Shown here one piece after another: positions 12,346-24,508 of a DNA stretch of 64,000 nt. The stretch's first letter is position 1, and every line of letters starts with the position of its first letter. The position numbers were made by a program, and so were the translations under genes. The notes below the pieces were generated by a model. The model saw nothing but the letters and a program-made list of their open reading frames with translations, was not told where the DNA came from and did no database searches. The stretch comes from Gossypium raimondii (Eukaryota; Streptophyta; Magnoliopsida; Malvales; Malvaceae): positions 34,117,250 through 34,181,249 of the forward strand of contig NC_068577.1 of assembly GCF_025698545.1 (NCBI RefSeq), in the 5' to 3' direction.

Positions 12346-13430
12346 CAATTTTTGAGTCCCTAAATCGGCCTCTAATTGGGCCTACAAATTGGCCAAAAAA
12401 GGCTCACACGGCCTACTTGTTCAAACCGTGTAATCGTACAGGGTCGTGTGCTCCACACGACCGTGTGGTACACATGGTTTGTCACACAGCCTGCCACATG
12501 GCTATGTGATGCTGGGCAATTTCAAAAATAGACCCTATTTTGGGGTTTTTTCGATATTCAATCGAGTTTTTCAAGTTAGTACACACACCTGATGATGATT
12601 CTAATAATTGAAGCAAATATTGCTCCTGAATCCTACATATAACATTAAAATGGATTGATTAACGAACATGAATTAACTCAATACCAAAATCGAAGCTTAA
12701 TGTTGATAACACAATTTGGAAAAATTAGTCCCTAAACTGATATACCAATACTTACCCTGTAAAAATAGCGACTAAACGGTAGCTAGGTCATCAATAGGTC
12801 ATGTATCTCACACACTTCACCTAAAAGAGCCCAAAAAAATTAACATCGAACGTTAGAAACATCTAACACTCCTAACATCCACAAGTAATAGACCCATTTA
12901 CCCTTACCACCGCAGTAGCTGCATACATACTTACACTTAAAAAGGAAATATTAACCCCGCTTAACAAGCAGCACCGAAGGATTGAAAAAAAGAAAAATGT
13001 AGAGAACAGATGGAACAATAGTGATAGCAAAGAAAGAAAATTGGCACACCAAGATAGAAGAGAAAAGAAAGAGGAAAAGAAGAAAAAAGAAAGTAACAAA
13101 ATTGTAAAGAAGAAAGGAAAAGAAGCGTGTAAAAAAGAGTGGAAAAAATTGACAGTAAATGGGGAGAAAAATTAAGGAAACTTTGATTATTTAAAAAAAT
13201 AAAAATAGAATAAATAAAAAAATATTTTGATAATATCATAACCCACCAGTTTATCTAAAGTTTCGAACCACTAACAAATAGACAAAGAACAAAAAGAATC
13301 CCATCTTTACTCACATAGAGGTTCGAACAGAAGGCCTAAAGCAGACATTCCATGAACTTAACCACCAAACCAAATCAAATCACTTTACATATTTTAAGCA
13401 ATTTAAATATAAGAAAGTTGGGGCATTACA
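12346..13430 (-). repeat. Partial second LTR (gypsy type)
   Basis: Read on the minus strand this block begins TGTAATGCCCC at 13430, exactly where the MULE transposase homology stops, and runs to the edge of the gypsy element at 12345. It contains CACACGG / CGTGTG blocks near 12395-12510 like those in the solo LTR at 15990-16330. It is best read as an LTR of another gypsy family, inserted into the MULE and later interrupted. Its other end is not seen. Confidence 0.55.
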
Positions 13431-16400
13431 TTCCATCTTTGAAAACAAGATCGATAAGAGAAAATATGTTTCTTTCAGCACCAAAGGTATCAGTAAATGG
13501 CACATTCCCTTCAATATAGAATTTATGCATTTTTCTAAGTTCGTTATCATATGCTCGTATCATAGATCTCTCTCATATGATTAAGTCCATTGTTACTCAG
13601 GTACCCTATCTGATCTAGGTATTCAGCACTATCTTTGTTTATTGCCTTTAAAAAATTGATCCTATACGAGCTCGTACCCTGTTGAAGTAAATATAAAGTA
13701 CAAAAAATGGATTAAAACTATGTATATATTAAATAATGATATAGAAATAGAATTTACTAATGTATCCATGTTAATAAAATATCAAAGTTATCCATCCTCG
13801 TGGAACATCCTCACGTAATTGGCCCTGATATGTTGTATGCAATACCTATGGTATGTACAATCCCAAAGGCTTTTATTTTGATCAATCGCAGCGTGTATGT
13901 CAGTTTCTCTATTAGAAATGATGCATATCTCGGTTTGTAGTACAACATTCCTTCTTAAGTTAGTGAAGAACTCTCAGTGTAACAGTCTGTTTTTAGTGAA
14001 ATTGGAATAGTAGTTTTAGGATCACAAATCTGACAACTAAAATTTTATTTTATTATTATTTTAATGTTCATGGAATGTTGGTAAGGTCGTATAAAAATTT
14101 TGTTAAGAAATTTTGACGTTTGCATGTTTAATTAGCTGAAAAGGACTAAATCATAAAAAGTGAAAAAATAAAGTTCTAATAGTTAAAGATGTCAAATAAA
14201 TTTGAAATTTTAATCTAAGGGGCTTGGATGGTAACTAGAACAATTAAAGTGATGGTGGATATTTATGGACAAGGTTTTAATGAAATTATTAAAGTTTTTA
14301 AAGGTTAAAATGCTAATTAGGTAAATTAAGTTTAAAAAAAAAAGAAAAGAAAGCTATCATCTTTTATTTTCTCTAGCCCTAACCAAAATCAAGAAGGATA
14401 AGACTTTATGGATGAACTTCTTGTTCGGTCAAGCTTGAATTCCATGCATGGTATAATTTTAAATGTCGATTTTTAATGATTTTTATGTTTTTGGGGTCAA
14501 TGTAGCTTAATTTAGCTAGTTCGGGGACTAATTTGCAAAAATTGTTAAAGATAAAAGTTTTTTCCATGAATGTTCTCACATGATTTTTGATTTTTGATGT
14601 TTGATGGTAGATTATGAGTCCTTGTGGATGAATAAATAAGTTTTGTAAAGTGATTTTTGATAAAAATGTCATTTAGGGACTTATTTGTAAAAGTAGTAAA
14701 ATTCATGGTAAAATTGTGAAATAATGGTTTACATGGGTTGATATGGGTTCTTAATGGATTCGGCTAGCATGGAATATGGATGAAAATGCTTAGATTTTAA
14801 ATTATGAACTTAAGGACTAAATTGTGAAAAGTTAAAATGTTAGGGGGAAACTATAATTGTGCATAAATGTGAATTATGCATTGAATTGAATGTTGAGATT
14901 GATTGAAATACTTAATTGAATATAATTATTTATTTAGATCAAGATAAATCTCAACCGGATCTAAATTGAGGAAAGGCGAAAATCACGAATTAGCTCGATA
15001 GCATTTCTACGATGTAGTTGTCAATGTAAGTTCATAGTATTTCAACATGTAAATGAATTTCTACTTGCATATTTTTACATTATAATTATATAATTAAATG
15101 CTTATAGTTAATTATTCCCTAAATTGCACATATGTGCCCCTGTTTGTACTTCAGTACCTTTAAATTGCACATACATGCCCCTGATTATACTTTGGTACCC
15201 CTGAATTGCACATATGTGCCATGTTTACATTCTGGTAACTTTGAATCGAGTAAAATATGAGTTTTATTTCAATTTTTGTTAAGTTTAATGATATACTATG
15301 TTCTTACTAAGCTCTATAAGCTTATTCGTTTTTTTTTGATTGTTTTGTAGATCGTTGTTGTTGAATTTTGGATGGATCGAACCTTCGGCTCACACTATCC
15401 ATCGATGTTGGTAGTTCTTGTATCCCTTAGGGTAGTGACATGTATATGTGGCTATGTAGGTTGTTTTGGTACAATATGACAATATACTAAACTAAGTTGT
15501 TAGGTACTTTATTAAGATTGTAAATAGGTATCTTTTTGGTACATTTAGTATGGTATGAAATTGAAAACTTGTGATTTGTTTTGGCTTGTGAGTGAATTAA
15601 GTGCTATGCTAGAAATGGATTAATGTTTACATGTTTTAGTTGTTAATGTTGGATATAATTGTGGTGTCTATGAAGGGCACATTGGTTGGTTGTTTTTAGG
15701 ACATTAAAATGGTATGTCATGTTGAGTTACTTGTGGTCTCAAATGTGGTATGCTTTAAGATGATATTAAGTTAGTTGTGTATGTTTTAAATGTGGTAATG
15801 CAAATGTTTAGATAAGTTTATTTGATTGTGATTGAGGTGCCTTATATGACATATTGGTTTAATGGATTTGGTCAATTGAATTGGTCAATTTAAGCATGCT
15901 TTGGTATGTTTTTGGTGCCTTGGTCATGGGAGTAAATTTCTTGTAGGTACACATTTGGCTTGGTGATGAAAATGGTTTGATTTTGGCTTATTTCATGTCC
16001 ACACGGCCTAAGACACGAATGTGTGTCTCAGCCGAGTGTGACACACGGCCATGCGACACGGTCGTGTGTCCCCTGTAAGTTTTAAAGGTATTCAAGTTAG
16101 ACAGTTACACGGCCTAGCACACAGCCTGGCATACGAGCGTGTGAGGCCATTTTGAGTGTTACATAGCCTGGCACACGGGCGTGTGACTTGGCCGTTTGAC
16201 TCAACTCTTTGAGTCACAGGTACGGACACGAGCCGAGACACGACCGTGTGTCCCTATTTCGATTGTTACACGGCTTGAGACATGGACGTGTGTCTCAGCC
16301 ATGTGAGTCACACGGCCTAGCTACACGACCGTGTGACCCCACAGTTCAATTTTTCTAACTTTTTTCTAAACTTTCCAAATGTTTTCAATTTAGTCCTGAA

Positions 16401-18347
16401 TTATTTCTAACGTATTTCTAGGGCCTCGAAGGTTCGGTTAAGGGACAATATGCATGTATATGAATAGATTATGTTATGTTCATATCAATGTTTGAAATGT
16501 ATGTTTTTTATGTTACATTTATGCAGTAATGCTCTATATCCATTTTTCGACGACGGATACGGGTTAGGGGTGTTGCACTCAAGCACCCGTGGTTTCTCGT
16601 TCAACAATTGCAATTGTTATTGGCAAGATGTTTCAATTTTCGTCTTCTGCAACAACCAACAACAAGTGATGCTCATATCTTCCATACACCAAAATGCATC
16701 ATTTTATAGCTTGAATGTCCAAAAAAGATGATAAAGATATCTTTTTTCCTTAGATTGTTCAATCTCCATAGTACGCAGGTGCCATTTGCAAATAGATGAC
16801 GGCACCTTAGACGTGTTGTTTCAATATGGTCAACCATTGCTATAACTCATTATATGATTTATCCCACTCACTATACATTTTATCCATTGCTTTCTGTTTT
16901 GAAACCCATGATTTGTAATAAGATACAGTGTAACCATATTTGCTACGTATATATTAGCAATCAAAGCCACCACGAGAATCTTAGGATTTGTTTTCACGTA
17001 AGGTAAGATAATGTTAGAGATAAGGTCATAATCCAATTTCAAATGATCTTGTAAAATACCTCAAATAATTTAAGTATGTGGACCCACAACCTTATCTTTT
17101 TCCTCATTGATGCCATGATTTTTTCAGGAACATCCATTGTCAGGTTTTATGCGCTTCGCCTCATATTTATTCGATCAAGGTTTCTTAACTTGGAAATTAA
17201 ACCCATTCTTAATGTTGTACTGATTTACTACAAAAATAATAGCATGTTTGCTGGAAAATTCCATTTCAAATTGCAAATTGTCTAAATTTGTAGAATTCGA
17301 ATGACCTAATTTTCTATGAGGTAGTTATGGAAATTCTAACATATGTTGAGAATTAATGTCAACATCCAACATGTGTTATGGAGGTTCATACGACCTGAAA
17401 TCTTCTTAGGTTCCTCTAGCATTGTTTAGAACTTCATTATTAGAACCACTCCCCTCTAGTACAGTAAGAACAACCTTTGGTTCAGAAAGTAATACAACAG
17501 AACCATCGGGGTCACACTCCCAAATTAGTTCATCAATAGTTTCATCACTTTGTGCTTCATCTTCATTATCAACCCTAGTTGTTGAATTATCTATTGGATT
17601 GGATGTCCCTTCGTTAGTGTAGGGAGTAAAGAACATCATTCGTTTTCGGAAACCCTACATTAAATTTAAAATTACTTATGGAATGTCTTCCCATAAAATT
17701 TGACGGCATATCCACATAAGGGTTTGGAGCATAGGACATACAATATCTATGTTGAAATCAAACGCGCTTAAAGAATGTCGTGTTTGAATCTTTACATTCA
17801 AGTTACCAACTACCCCCAACAATGCACCAAAGTTGCAATCGAAGACTACAACAAATGAATGTCTTCCCATTGATGATTATAGCATTCCTTGATACGAGCT
17901 TTGCAACAACCCATGAAACCACCGTACAACTGTGTTGTTGGACTTTTTGCTTCATGTTCCTGACCAAAAACAAGAACTATATTAACTAGAAATGTTGCTG
18001 AACTTGGACCACCTCTGGCTACTATCAAATTGGGCATATAACTCTACTATAATATTCACAGTTGAGTAGTACACATCAATTATTAACTTGAGATATGCGT
18101 CGCCATTTAGCTCAAATGTATCAAATTTTACAGGGTTTGTTGATGTTAGGTATCTATATTTCAAGCTTGAAATTCTCCTCCAGCTCGTACTTGAGACTTT
18201 TCTTCTAATTCTTGACAGAATTTAGTTCAGTTTGACGCTCTTATTGAAAGCCAAATCCATAGATCGGGTAAATACAAAAATTACCTCAATTTTGGTATCA
18301 CGAATTTGACCGTCGTAATAAACAACGTCTCTAATTCTTTTACTCAT
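13431..18347 (-). pseudogene. Mutator-like (MULE) transposase, split by a solo LTR
   Basis: A DNA-transposon transposase remnant on the minus strand. The N-terminal domain starts at an ATG at 18345-18347 (MSKRIRDVVYYDGQIRDT) and continues through SRIRRKVSS and LKYRYLTSTNPVKFD. An acidic linker lies at 17406-17639. Plug-type DNA-binding sequence with VVGPHT follows near 17070-17090, then KLDYDLISNIILPYVKTNP at 17042. The catalytic core begins near 16690 (YGRYEHHLLLVVAEDEN, ITIAIVERETTG) and resumes on the far side of the LTR at 13972 as EFFTNLRRNVVLQTEICIIS, then QHIRANYVRMFHEDG. After a probable intron comes the motif HMITNLEKCINSILKG near 13500. Stops and frameshifts are frequent, and the DR of the usual ISDRG motif reads NR. 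The 3' end is cut at 13431 by an LTR. Confidence 0.85.
13978..16577 (+). mobile_element. Solo LTR inserted in the MULE transposase
   Basis: A 2600-bp LTR from TGTAACAGTCTG to GGGGTGTTGCA. The flanks are CTCAG (13973-13977) and CTCAA (16578-16582), a 5-bp duplication with one change. The transposase frame reads straight through when the LTR and one repeat are removed, which confirms both borders. No coding domain is present. A block at 15995-16330 holds many CACACGG / CGTGTG units. It is a gypsy-type LTR left by recombination between the two LTRs of a full element. Confidence 0.85.
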
Positions 18348-19019
18348 CTTTGGAAACAAAACGTATTTAACACACAACAGAAAAAATAGACACGATAATT
18401 TTGTACAAAATAAATATTTATTATTATTCTGATATCTTGTTACAATATAAATTACTAACACATAAATACGTAGTTCAAAATTTTTGAACCAAATTTTATA
18501 AATAAAGTAACAACGACAAATAATTATTTATTTGAACTAAATTAGTCTACCGGGGTGAGTTTCCAAATTATGCTGCAACAATTACGAATTTTGTTCAAGC
18601 AAATGAATATAACAACTTCAAATTTTAAACACTCTTTCTCCTCAGCATGCAACTTTTCCCCTCGATATGTATCTTAACTTTGAAAAGCTTCTCTATTTTA
18701 TAGGAAGACTCTACCACCATAAATGAAACATATTTCAAAATGTTGAAAAAGATTGAGCATGACTACACAAATCAGAAAAATGTTTCTTATTATGTCTGGG
18801 ATTCCCGACATCCATTTTACAAGAAGGCTCTACTATTTGATTTCTTATATAGAAAGGTTGAATTTAAAAATGTTTGATAAAGAAGTTATCCCGAGATTCT
18901 TGGAAATAAAATCATTAAATTTATCTTTTACTTCAACGGTTGTATATTTTTCATCTAAAGGCTAAATTTCAAAAATTTATGGGACTATCAACATGATGTC
19001 CTACAGGGCAAAAGCATGC
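18348..19019. other. Unassigned sequence upstream of the MULE transposase
   Basis: AT-rich sequence with no recognisable gene. A 70-residue frame at 18753-18965 on the plus strand shows no family features. The block may include the 5' end and terminal repeat of the MULE, but I could not define either. Confidence 0.3.
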
Positions 19020-19027
19020 CCTATAGG

Positions 19028-20247
19028 TAGGGGTGAGCAAAATTCGATTCGACTCGAAAAAATCGAAAAAAAATTCGAATTTCGAGTTAAACGAATCGAG
19101 TTATTCGAGTTAATCGAGTTATTCGAATCAACTCGAATTTTTTTTTCGAATTTCGAGTTCGAATCGAGTTGAGTTTTCAAATTCGAATAACTCGAATAAT
19201 TCGAATATCAAACTATAATATTTTACAGTTTTACCCTAAACTCCCAAACTTTTTTACTTTTCCCTCAAAACTTTTACTCATTCCCACTTTTCCCCAAAAC
19301 TTTTACTCCTCCTCCCAACCCCCAATCTACCCAAAATCCATTTCCCACCAAAATTTTACTCTTCCATTCATTTTTTTTCAAAATTTTACTCTCAAAACCC
19401 TCAAAACCTTTTATTTTCCCCAAAATTTTACTCCTCCCACTTTTCCCTAAAACTTTTATTCTCTTCCCATCCCACCTCCCATCTACCCCAAACCCTCCCC
19501 CTCCAATTTTTTTTAATATTTTCCTCCAAAATTTTACTCCCCTATTTACTTTCCCTCAAACTTTTATCCCCAAAACTTTTATTTTCCCCTAAACTTTTAC
19601 TTCTCACCCTTTACTCTCAAATAAAAATCAAAATTATTCAAAAAATACTAAACATAAATAGTAATAATTTTATTTATATATACTATTTATATTATTAAAT
19701 TAAATTTCACATTTTATATTATTTATATTATTGAATTGTTTAGTCATATTAAATATTTATATTAAAATTGAATTCTTAATTATGCCATAAAATATTCGTG
19801 TTAAAATTTTATATTGATATCAATTTCAAATTTTATTTTAAAATAAATTTTATTAAAAATCATATTTTTATATTTAATATATTTTAATTCCAAAATACAT
19901 AGTGACAAGAATCCAAGATAATTGAAACAACTAAACAAACAAATAAGCTAACCAAGATATAAAAATTAATAAATAAATTATGAGGTGATGAAAGTTAATA
20001 AAAAATTTGATTAAGGTGGACAAATTTTATTACGATGGGTGACAATGGTTACAATGACCCAAAATTATTTTTTAAAATTTAACTCGAACAAATATATTCG
20101 ATTCGATTTGATTCGAATTCCATCTCACTCGACTCGATTCGAGAAAACTTCAAATAAAGTTAGGATGATAAAATGAGATTCGAAAACTCGATTAACTCGA
20201 AAATTTTCGACTCGATTCGATTCGATTCGATCGAATGCTCACCCCTC
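19028..20247. mobile_element. Non-autonomous hAT-type element
   Basis: A 1220-bp element beginning TAGGGGTGAGC and ending GCTCACCCCTC. It is flanked on both sides by CCTATAGG (19020-19027 and 20248-20255), an 8-bp target duplication as for hAT transposons. Inside the termini are inverted runs of ATTCGA/CTCGA repeats (19041-19205 and 20100-20235). The middle holds a pyrimidine-rich stretch of CAAAACTTTTACTCC-like units (19240-19620) and AT-rich sequence. There is no transposase. Confidence 0.85.
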
Positions 20248-20255
20248 CCTATAGG

Positions 20256-20674
20256 ACACACTTTCTAAAAAAATATTACTTACAAAGTGCACTTTTACCT
20301 TGCAGGACGCCACGTCGACAAAAATGTTCCCAACAAGATACACTTTTACCATACGTCACACATCCAACCAAAAATAATTTATTTCCCTAAATAATATAAA
20401 ACCCAAGCTAAATCCCTAATTTTATATAAGTTCAAAAAGTATACTTTTACCCTTTTGTCTACAGTGGTTATATAAAATTATTTTTAAAGGTATTTTCGAA
20501 CTTAATCAAATATCAAATATCAAATATCAAAGAACTACTAGTAATCAAATGTCGGATACATAATGAAGCTGCCAGACATCGGATCTTCACAAACACATGT
20601 ATAACATTACAACCACTGGAAAATTAGCAAAAAGACCATATATAAAAATAGAAAAGAAATGTATAGAATACAAT
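20256..20674. other. 3' flank of the pectinesterase gene
   Basis: No gene is seen. The stretch contains a short run of ATCAAAT repeats near 20507-20530 and probably holds the 3' UTR and polyadenylation region of the minus-strand pectinesterase. I could not fix a cleavage site. Confidence 0.4.
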
Positions 20675-22500
20675 CTAATTGGTCAGGCCTTCAGTGAACT
20701 TGACGCCGGTTGCCGGCAACCATGAACGTCCGTTAAGGAACCTCCCAACAGTGAAGGAATTAGCAGTGGCAGCATCTCGGATAATGTGGTAACCAGGCCA
20801 TTTAACCCGTCCGGATAATGAAGAACCAGGGCCATAGTTCCTATACTCACCATACCAAAGTGTGTTCAAGGCGAAGTCCCCATACCACTCAAGCCACCCT
20901 CTAGGCTGCACCATACCACCCATGTAAGTATTCATAAAAACTGTCCTCGAATATGGCTTCCATGGCCTTCCTAAGTAAGTCGGTTGGGTGGCTAGAATAT
21001 AGCTATTCTGAATCGAAAAGCCGGTGTTCTGATTCGGGCTTTTCCGACCCTGAGCGGTAACCGTCACCTTCTGAAGTGGCAAAGGGACTCGAGTGAATAT
21101 CTTGCAGTTCTGGAGAACAGCTGCTCCATTGCCAAAAATGAAGTCTATGGTGCCATAAATGTTGCATTCTCGATAAAATTGGCGGAGGGAGTGAACGTAG
21201 AGGGTATCCTGATACCCTTCGATACTGCAACGAAAGAAAGCCGATTGATCGGAATCCACTCGGAGAGCCACCGCCTGGTGGTTCTCTGGTCCGGCCGTGT
21301 TTCGAAACGTTATGTCTCTTGCTATAAATCCCTTTCCAGAAACAGCTGCAAGAATCAAGTTTCAGAGAATTTTATGAAAAAGATCAAAAGCGCAAGGAAT
21401 ATTACAAAACTTGGAAACTTTTATATTCCAGAAAAAAGCTTGATGAAGCGTGTGCATTCATAAATGGAATTTCACTTTATAAAAGTAATACTTATTTAGT
21501 CATTCATATAATTCGGCTAATTGAATGCTTAAATTCCATGAAAATTTAATCAGAATTGATAATATTTACCAACAGTGGCAGTTCGAAATGTTGTCCATCC
21601 TTGCATGAAATTCCGGTCCGCTGTGACTACAGTTTGTCCAATTCCATCACCGACAAGCATAATATTGGTTTTCTTCTTCTTCATGTCGATGTTCTCCTTG
21701 TAAACTCCCTTCTTCACATAAATGACGTACCTCCTATTACTATAACTTGGAGCTTCATTAATGGCATCGGTTATCGTCTGATAACGTCCACTACCATCTA
21801 ACGACACAACGGCATCTGCATGCAGGCGACTTGAATGATTTCGTAGAAGCTCTTGATCACCATCGGTTATCCATTCCGGAAAGTTCGAGCTCGTATACGT
21901 GGAAGTGCTATTGCGGGGTGGTCGAAAAGGCAAGGTATGTAATTGAGTGTACATAGCTAAAACATTGCCGATGAGTTGCGTAACTTGTTTCAGGCTGCCT
22001 CTGATGAAGCTCTCAAGGTGTCGGTCGGTACCTTCGAAGCCTTCGAGGCAGGTATCTTGGTTACTCAACGCAGCACTTAACCAAGCTTTAAGGTTGCCTT
22101 CATATTCAGCCCTTGTATCACCATCATGAATCTTTCTCATCTCAGTTAAAGACCAGGCCAATTCGGATACGGAGAAATCAAGGAGTTCCTTGCAATCTTC
22201 AATGGCAATTTGTTCACGGTAACTGACAGACAAACCAGTGAACCTTGTCATCGTTTCAATGGCCTGTCTGGCTTCATTCAGCGTGGTCCTTAGTGCAGCA
22301 TGCAAAACAGAAGATGGGGCGTGAGGCTCCAAGTTTTGAAGATGAGTTTGAATATTTGAGAGGCATAAATCAGGGTCATCAATGCCTTCACAAGCCTGCA
22401 TGAGCAATGGTTGAGTGTTTAAGTTGGGTTGGACATCAGATAAAACTTGAGATGAAGGTAAGAGCAAGAGAATAATAAGAAAAAAATTGGGAAAGGCCAT
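20675..22500 (-). CDS. Pectinesterase/pectinesterase inhibitor (type-I PME)
   Basis: Two exons on the minus strand: 21570-22500 and 20675-21345, with a GT-AG intron of 224 bp, giving 533 residues. The enzyme removes methyl esters from homogalacturonan in the cell wall. Residues 1-21 form a hydrophobic signal peptide (FFLIILLLLP). An inhibitor-like pro-domain follows (about 30-185) with the four expected cysteines at 37, 46, 103 and 151. The catalytic domain spans about 225-525 and has GVYKEN, QAVALR (Gln334), GYQDTL (Gln356, Asp357), DFIFGN (Asp378) and LGRPW (Arg437, Trp439), so all catalytic residues are kept. The ATG at 22498-22500 was chosen over one 81 bases upstream because it directly precedes the signal peptide. 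The linker reads DQELL where many family members have a basic RKLL-type processing site. There are no internal stops, so the gene is probably functional. Confidence 0.95.
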
Positions 22501-22565
22501 TGTCTTAGGAGTTGAAGGAGAGAAAGGAAGGGAATTGTGGGTTTTGTTTTTACAGAGAACGTAAA

Positions 22566-22575
22566 TATTTTTATA
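22566..22575 (-). promoter_or_regulatory. Possible TATA box of the pectinesterase gene
   Basis: On the minus strand the sequence reads TATAAAAATA, 66-75 bases upstream of the chosen ATG. That spacing leaves room for a short 5' UTR. The call rests on position and motif only, in an AT-rich background. Confidence 0.35.
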
Positions 22576-22619
22576 ATGCAAAGAACTAAAGTATTGTTTG
22601 CTTTGAAAGAAAGGAAATG

Positions 22620-23225
22620 AGGTTTGAGTTATGAAAACAACTAGGTTTATGCTTTTCCCCTCACCAAGTTATGCTTTCTTTTAAGATTCTATCTTTATAT
22701 TTGGTCTTATGTTGGTTGAGGAACAACATGTACAAAAATAATGTGTTCCTTGAATTATTTTTAATTTAATGGATTAGCATAGCATGCACATTCAACACCC
22801 TCTCATTTCTCTCAAAGCAATTTGTTTACAATGCTTTTTAAAAATTAGAATTACTTCTTCCTATAAATTTATTTTTACTTTAAATCATGCCTTCAAAATT
22901 ATTAAATGAAATTTGACCCCAGGAACAGAACAAAGGAAAAAACAACAAAACAACAACACTTAAAAGAACGGCTGACGAATAGCGGACATCCTAAGACCCA
23001 AAAACAACTAATAAAGAAAAATCCAGAAGCAAATCAAATGAAACATGGCTAATCTGAGAAATAAAATATCCTTTTTAAACCTAGTATAATAAAGTAACAA
23101 ATATGCATTTAAATAATGTTATGATATTTTAGCAAGAATATAAAAAATAATTTATTATGACTTTTTGTTAATATTTTAATATATGAAATAAAAATTTTAA
23201 ATATTTCTAAATAATCAATATTAAT
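22620..23225. other. Intergenic, AT-rich
   Basis: This is the upstream region of the pectinesterase gene and the left flank of the Ogre-like element. No gene or repeat border is seen. Its last five bases, TTAAT (23221-23225), are the left target duplication of the element that follows. Confidence 0.5.
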
Positions 23226-24462
23226 TGTTGACACCATTTTTTGGATGAAAACGGGGTCGACTTAGGTTTTGAAAAATGAAAACGAAAACGGGAGTCGCCA
23301 CCAATCCTTTTTGATAAGGTGTGATCGTGTCACCTTAAAAAGTGGTTGTTTTTAATAAACGATTTGATTTTACTAAAACAACGGTTTTGGTCCACGAAAT
23401 TCAGAAAAACGGGTTCGGGAGTCGGTTACGCACGAGGAAGGATTAGCACCCTCGATACGCCAAAAATTGGTACCTAGTTGATTACTTAATATCTTAGTGT
23501 TGAAAAATTGAAAACTTTAAAGAAATTTAAAAATACGATCATTATATTAAAATGTTGAAAATTTTGAGAAAAGGGGCACGTTCCACGTTAATCGAGAAAG
23601 AAAGCATCATATCCAGTAAGTTAGGACACAATGTCTCGAATTCCCGATATGCGAATGAATGTCAAAATTTACTTATTTAAACGATGTTTGATTATCTCGG
23701 TTTAGAAAAGGAACATGCCCAAGAAATTAGGACACGATCTTTTCTTAATTCCGAGATTGTTTAAAACTTGAGTTTGAAAAGATTCGTATTTAGATTTATT
23801 ATGAAAATCGAAACCCAGTAAGTTAGGTACGACCTTCTCGAATCTAAATACAAGATTTTGCTTATTCAAAATTATAATTTATGCATCGAATAAAATTAAT
23901 CTAACACGAAATAAAACACAATGTCAATATCGAACAAAACAAAAATGAATACGATGATGTAACATAAATAATATGAGTAATAGCAATGAAAATAAATTAG
24001 ATAAAAGGATAAACCAATAACATACAAAATAACAATGCATATAAGGAAATAAAATTAAAATATTCATTCAAAATAATAATGAAAATATAAATAAAGAAAT
24101 AAATAAAGAAATGAATAAGGCTATAAAATATAAAAGGTATATATATGTGTATATAAATTATAAAGTATGAAAACATAAGTACATATATATAAATAAAAGT
24201 ACGTATGTGTATATATATATATATAGGAAAATAATAAAAGGCATATAGATATATAGACATATATATATAAAATATAAAATATAAAATGCTTTTGTATGTA
24301 TATATAAATAGATTATAAAATGTATGTACAAGTAGAAAGCATATATATAGATATATATATATATATATATATATAATAAAAATACAAAAACAAAGCTAAT
24401 CAATATATTAACCCAATAGTAACGAATAAATAAATAGGCAAATAAAACTAATAATGATAATA

Positions 24463-24508
<46 letters not shown>

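Noticed and set aside
12872..13239. Ser/Phe/Leu-rich minus-strand frames
   Set aside because: They come from a purine/pyrimidine-biased stretch of the partial LTR and show no family features.
21179..22129. Plus-strand frames of 94, 81 and 60 residues over the pectinesterase gene
   Set aside because: They lie antisense to clear pectinesterase exons and are shadows of that gene.
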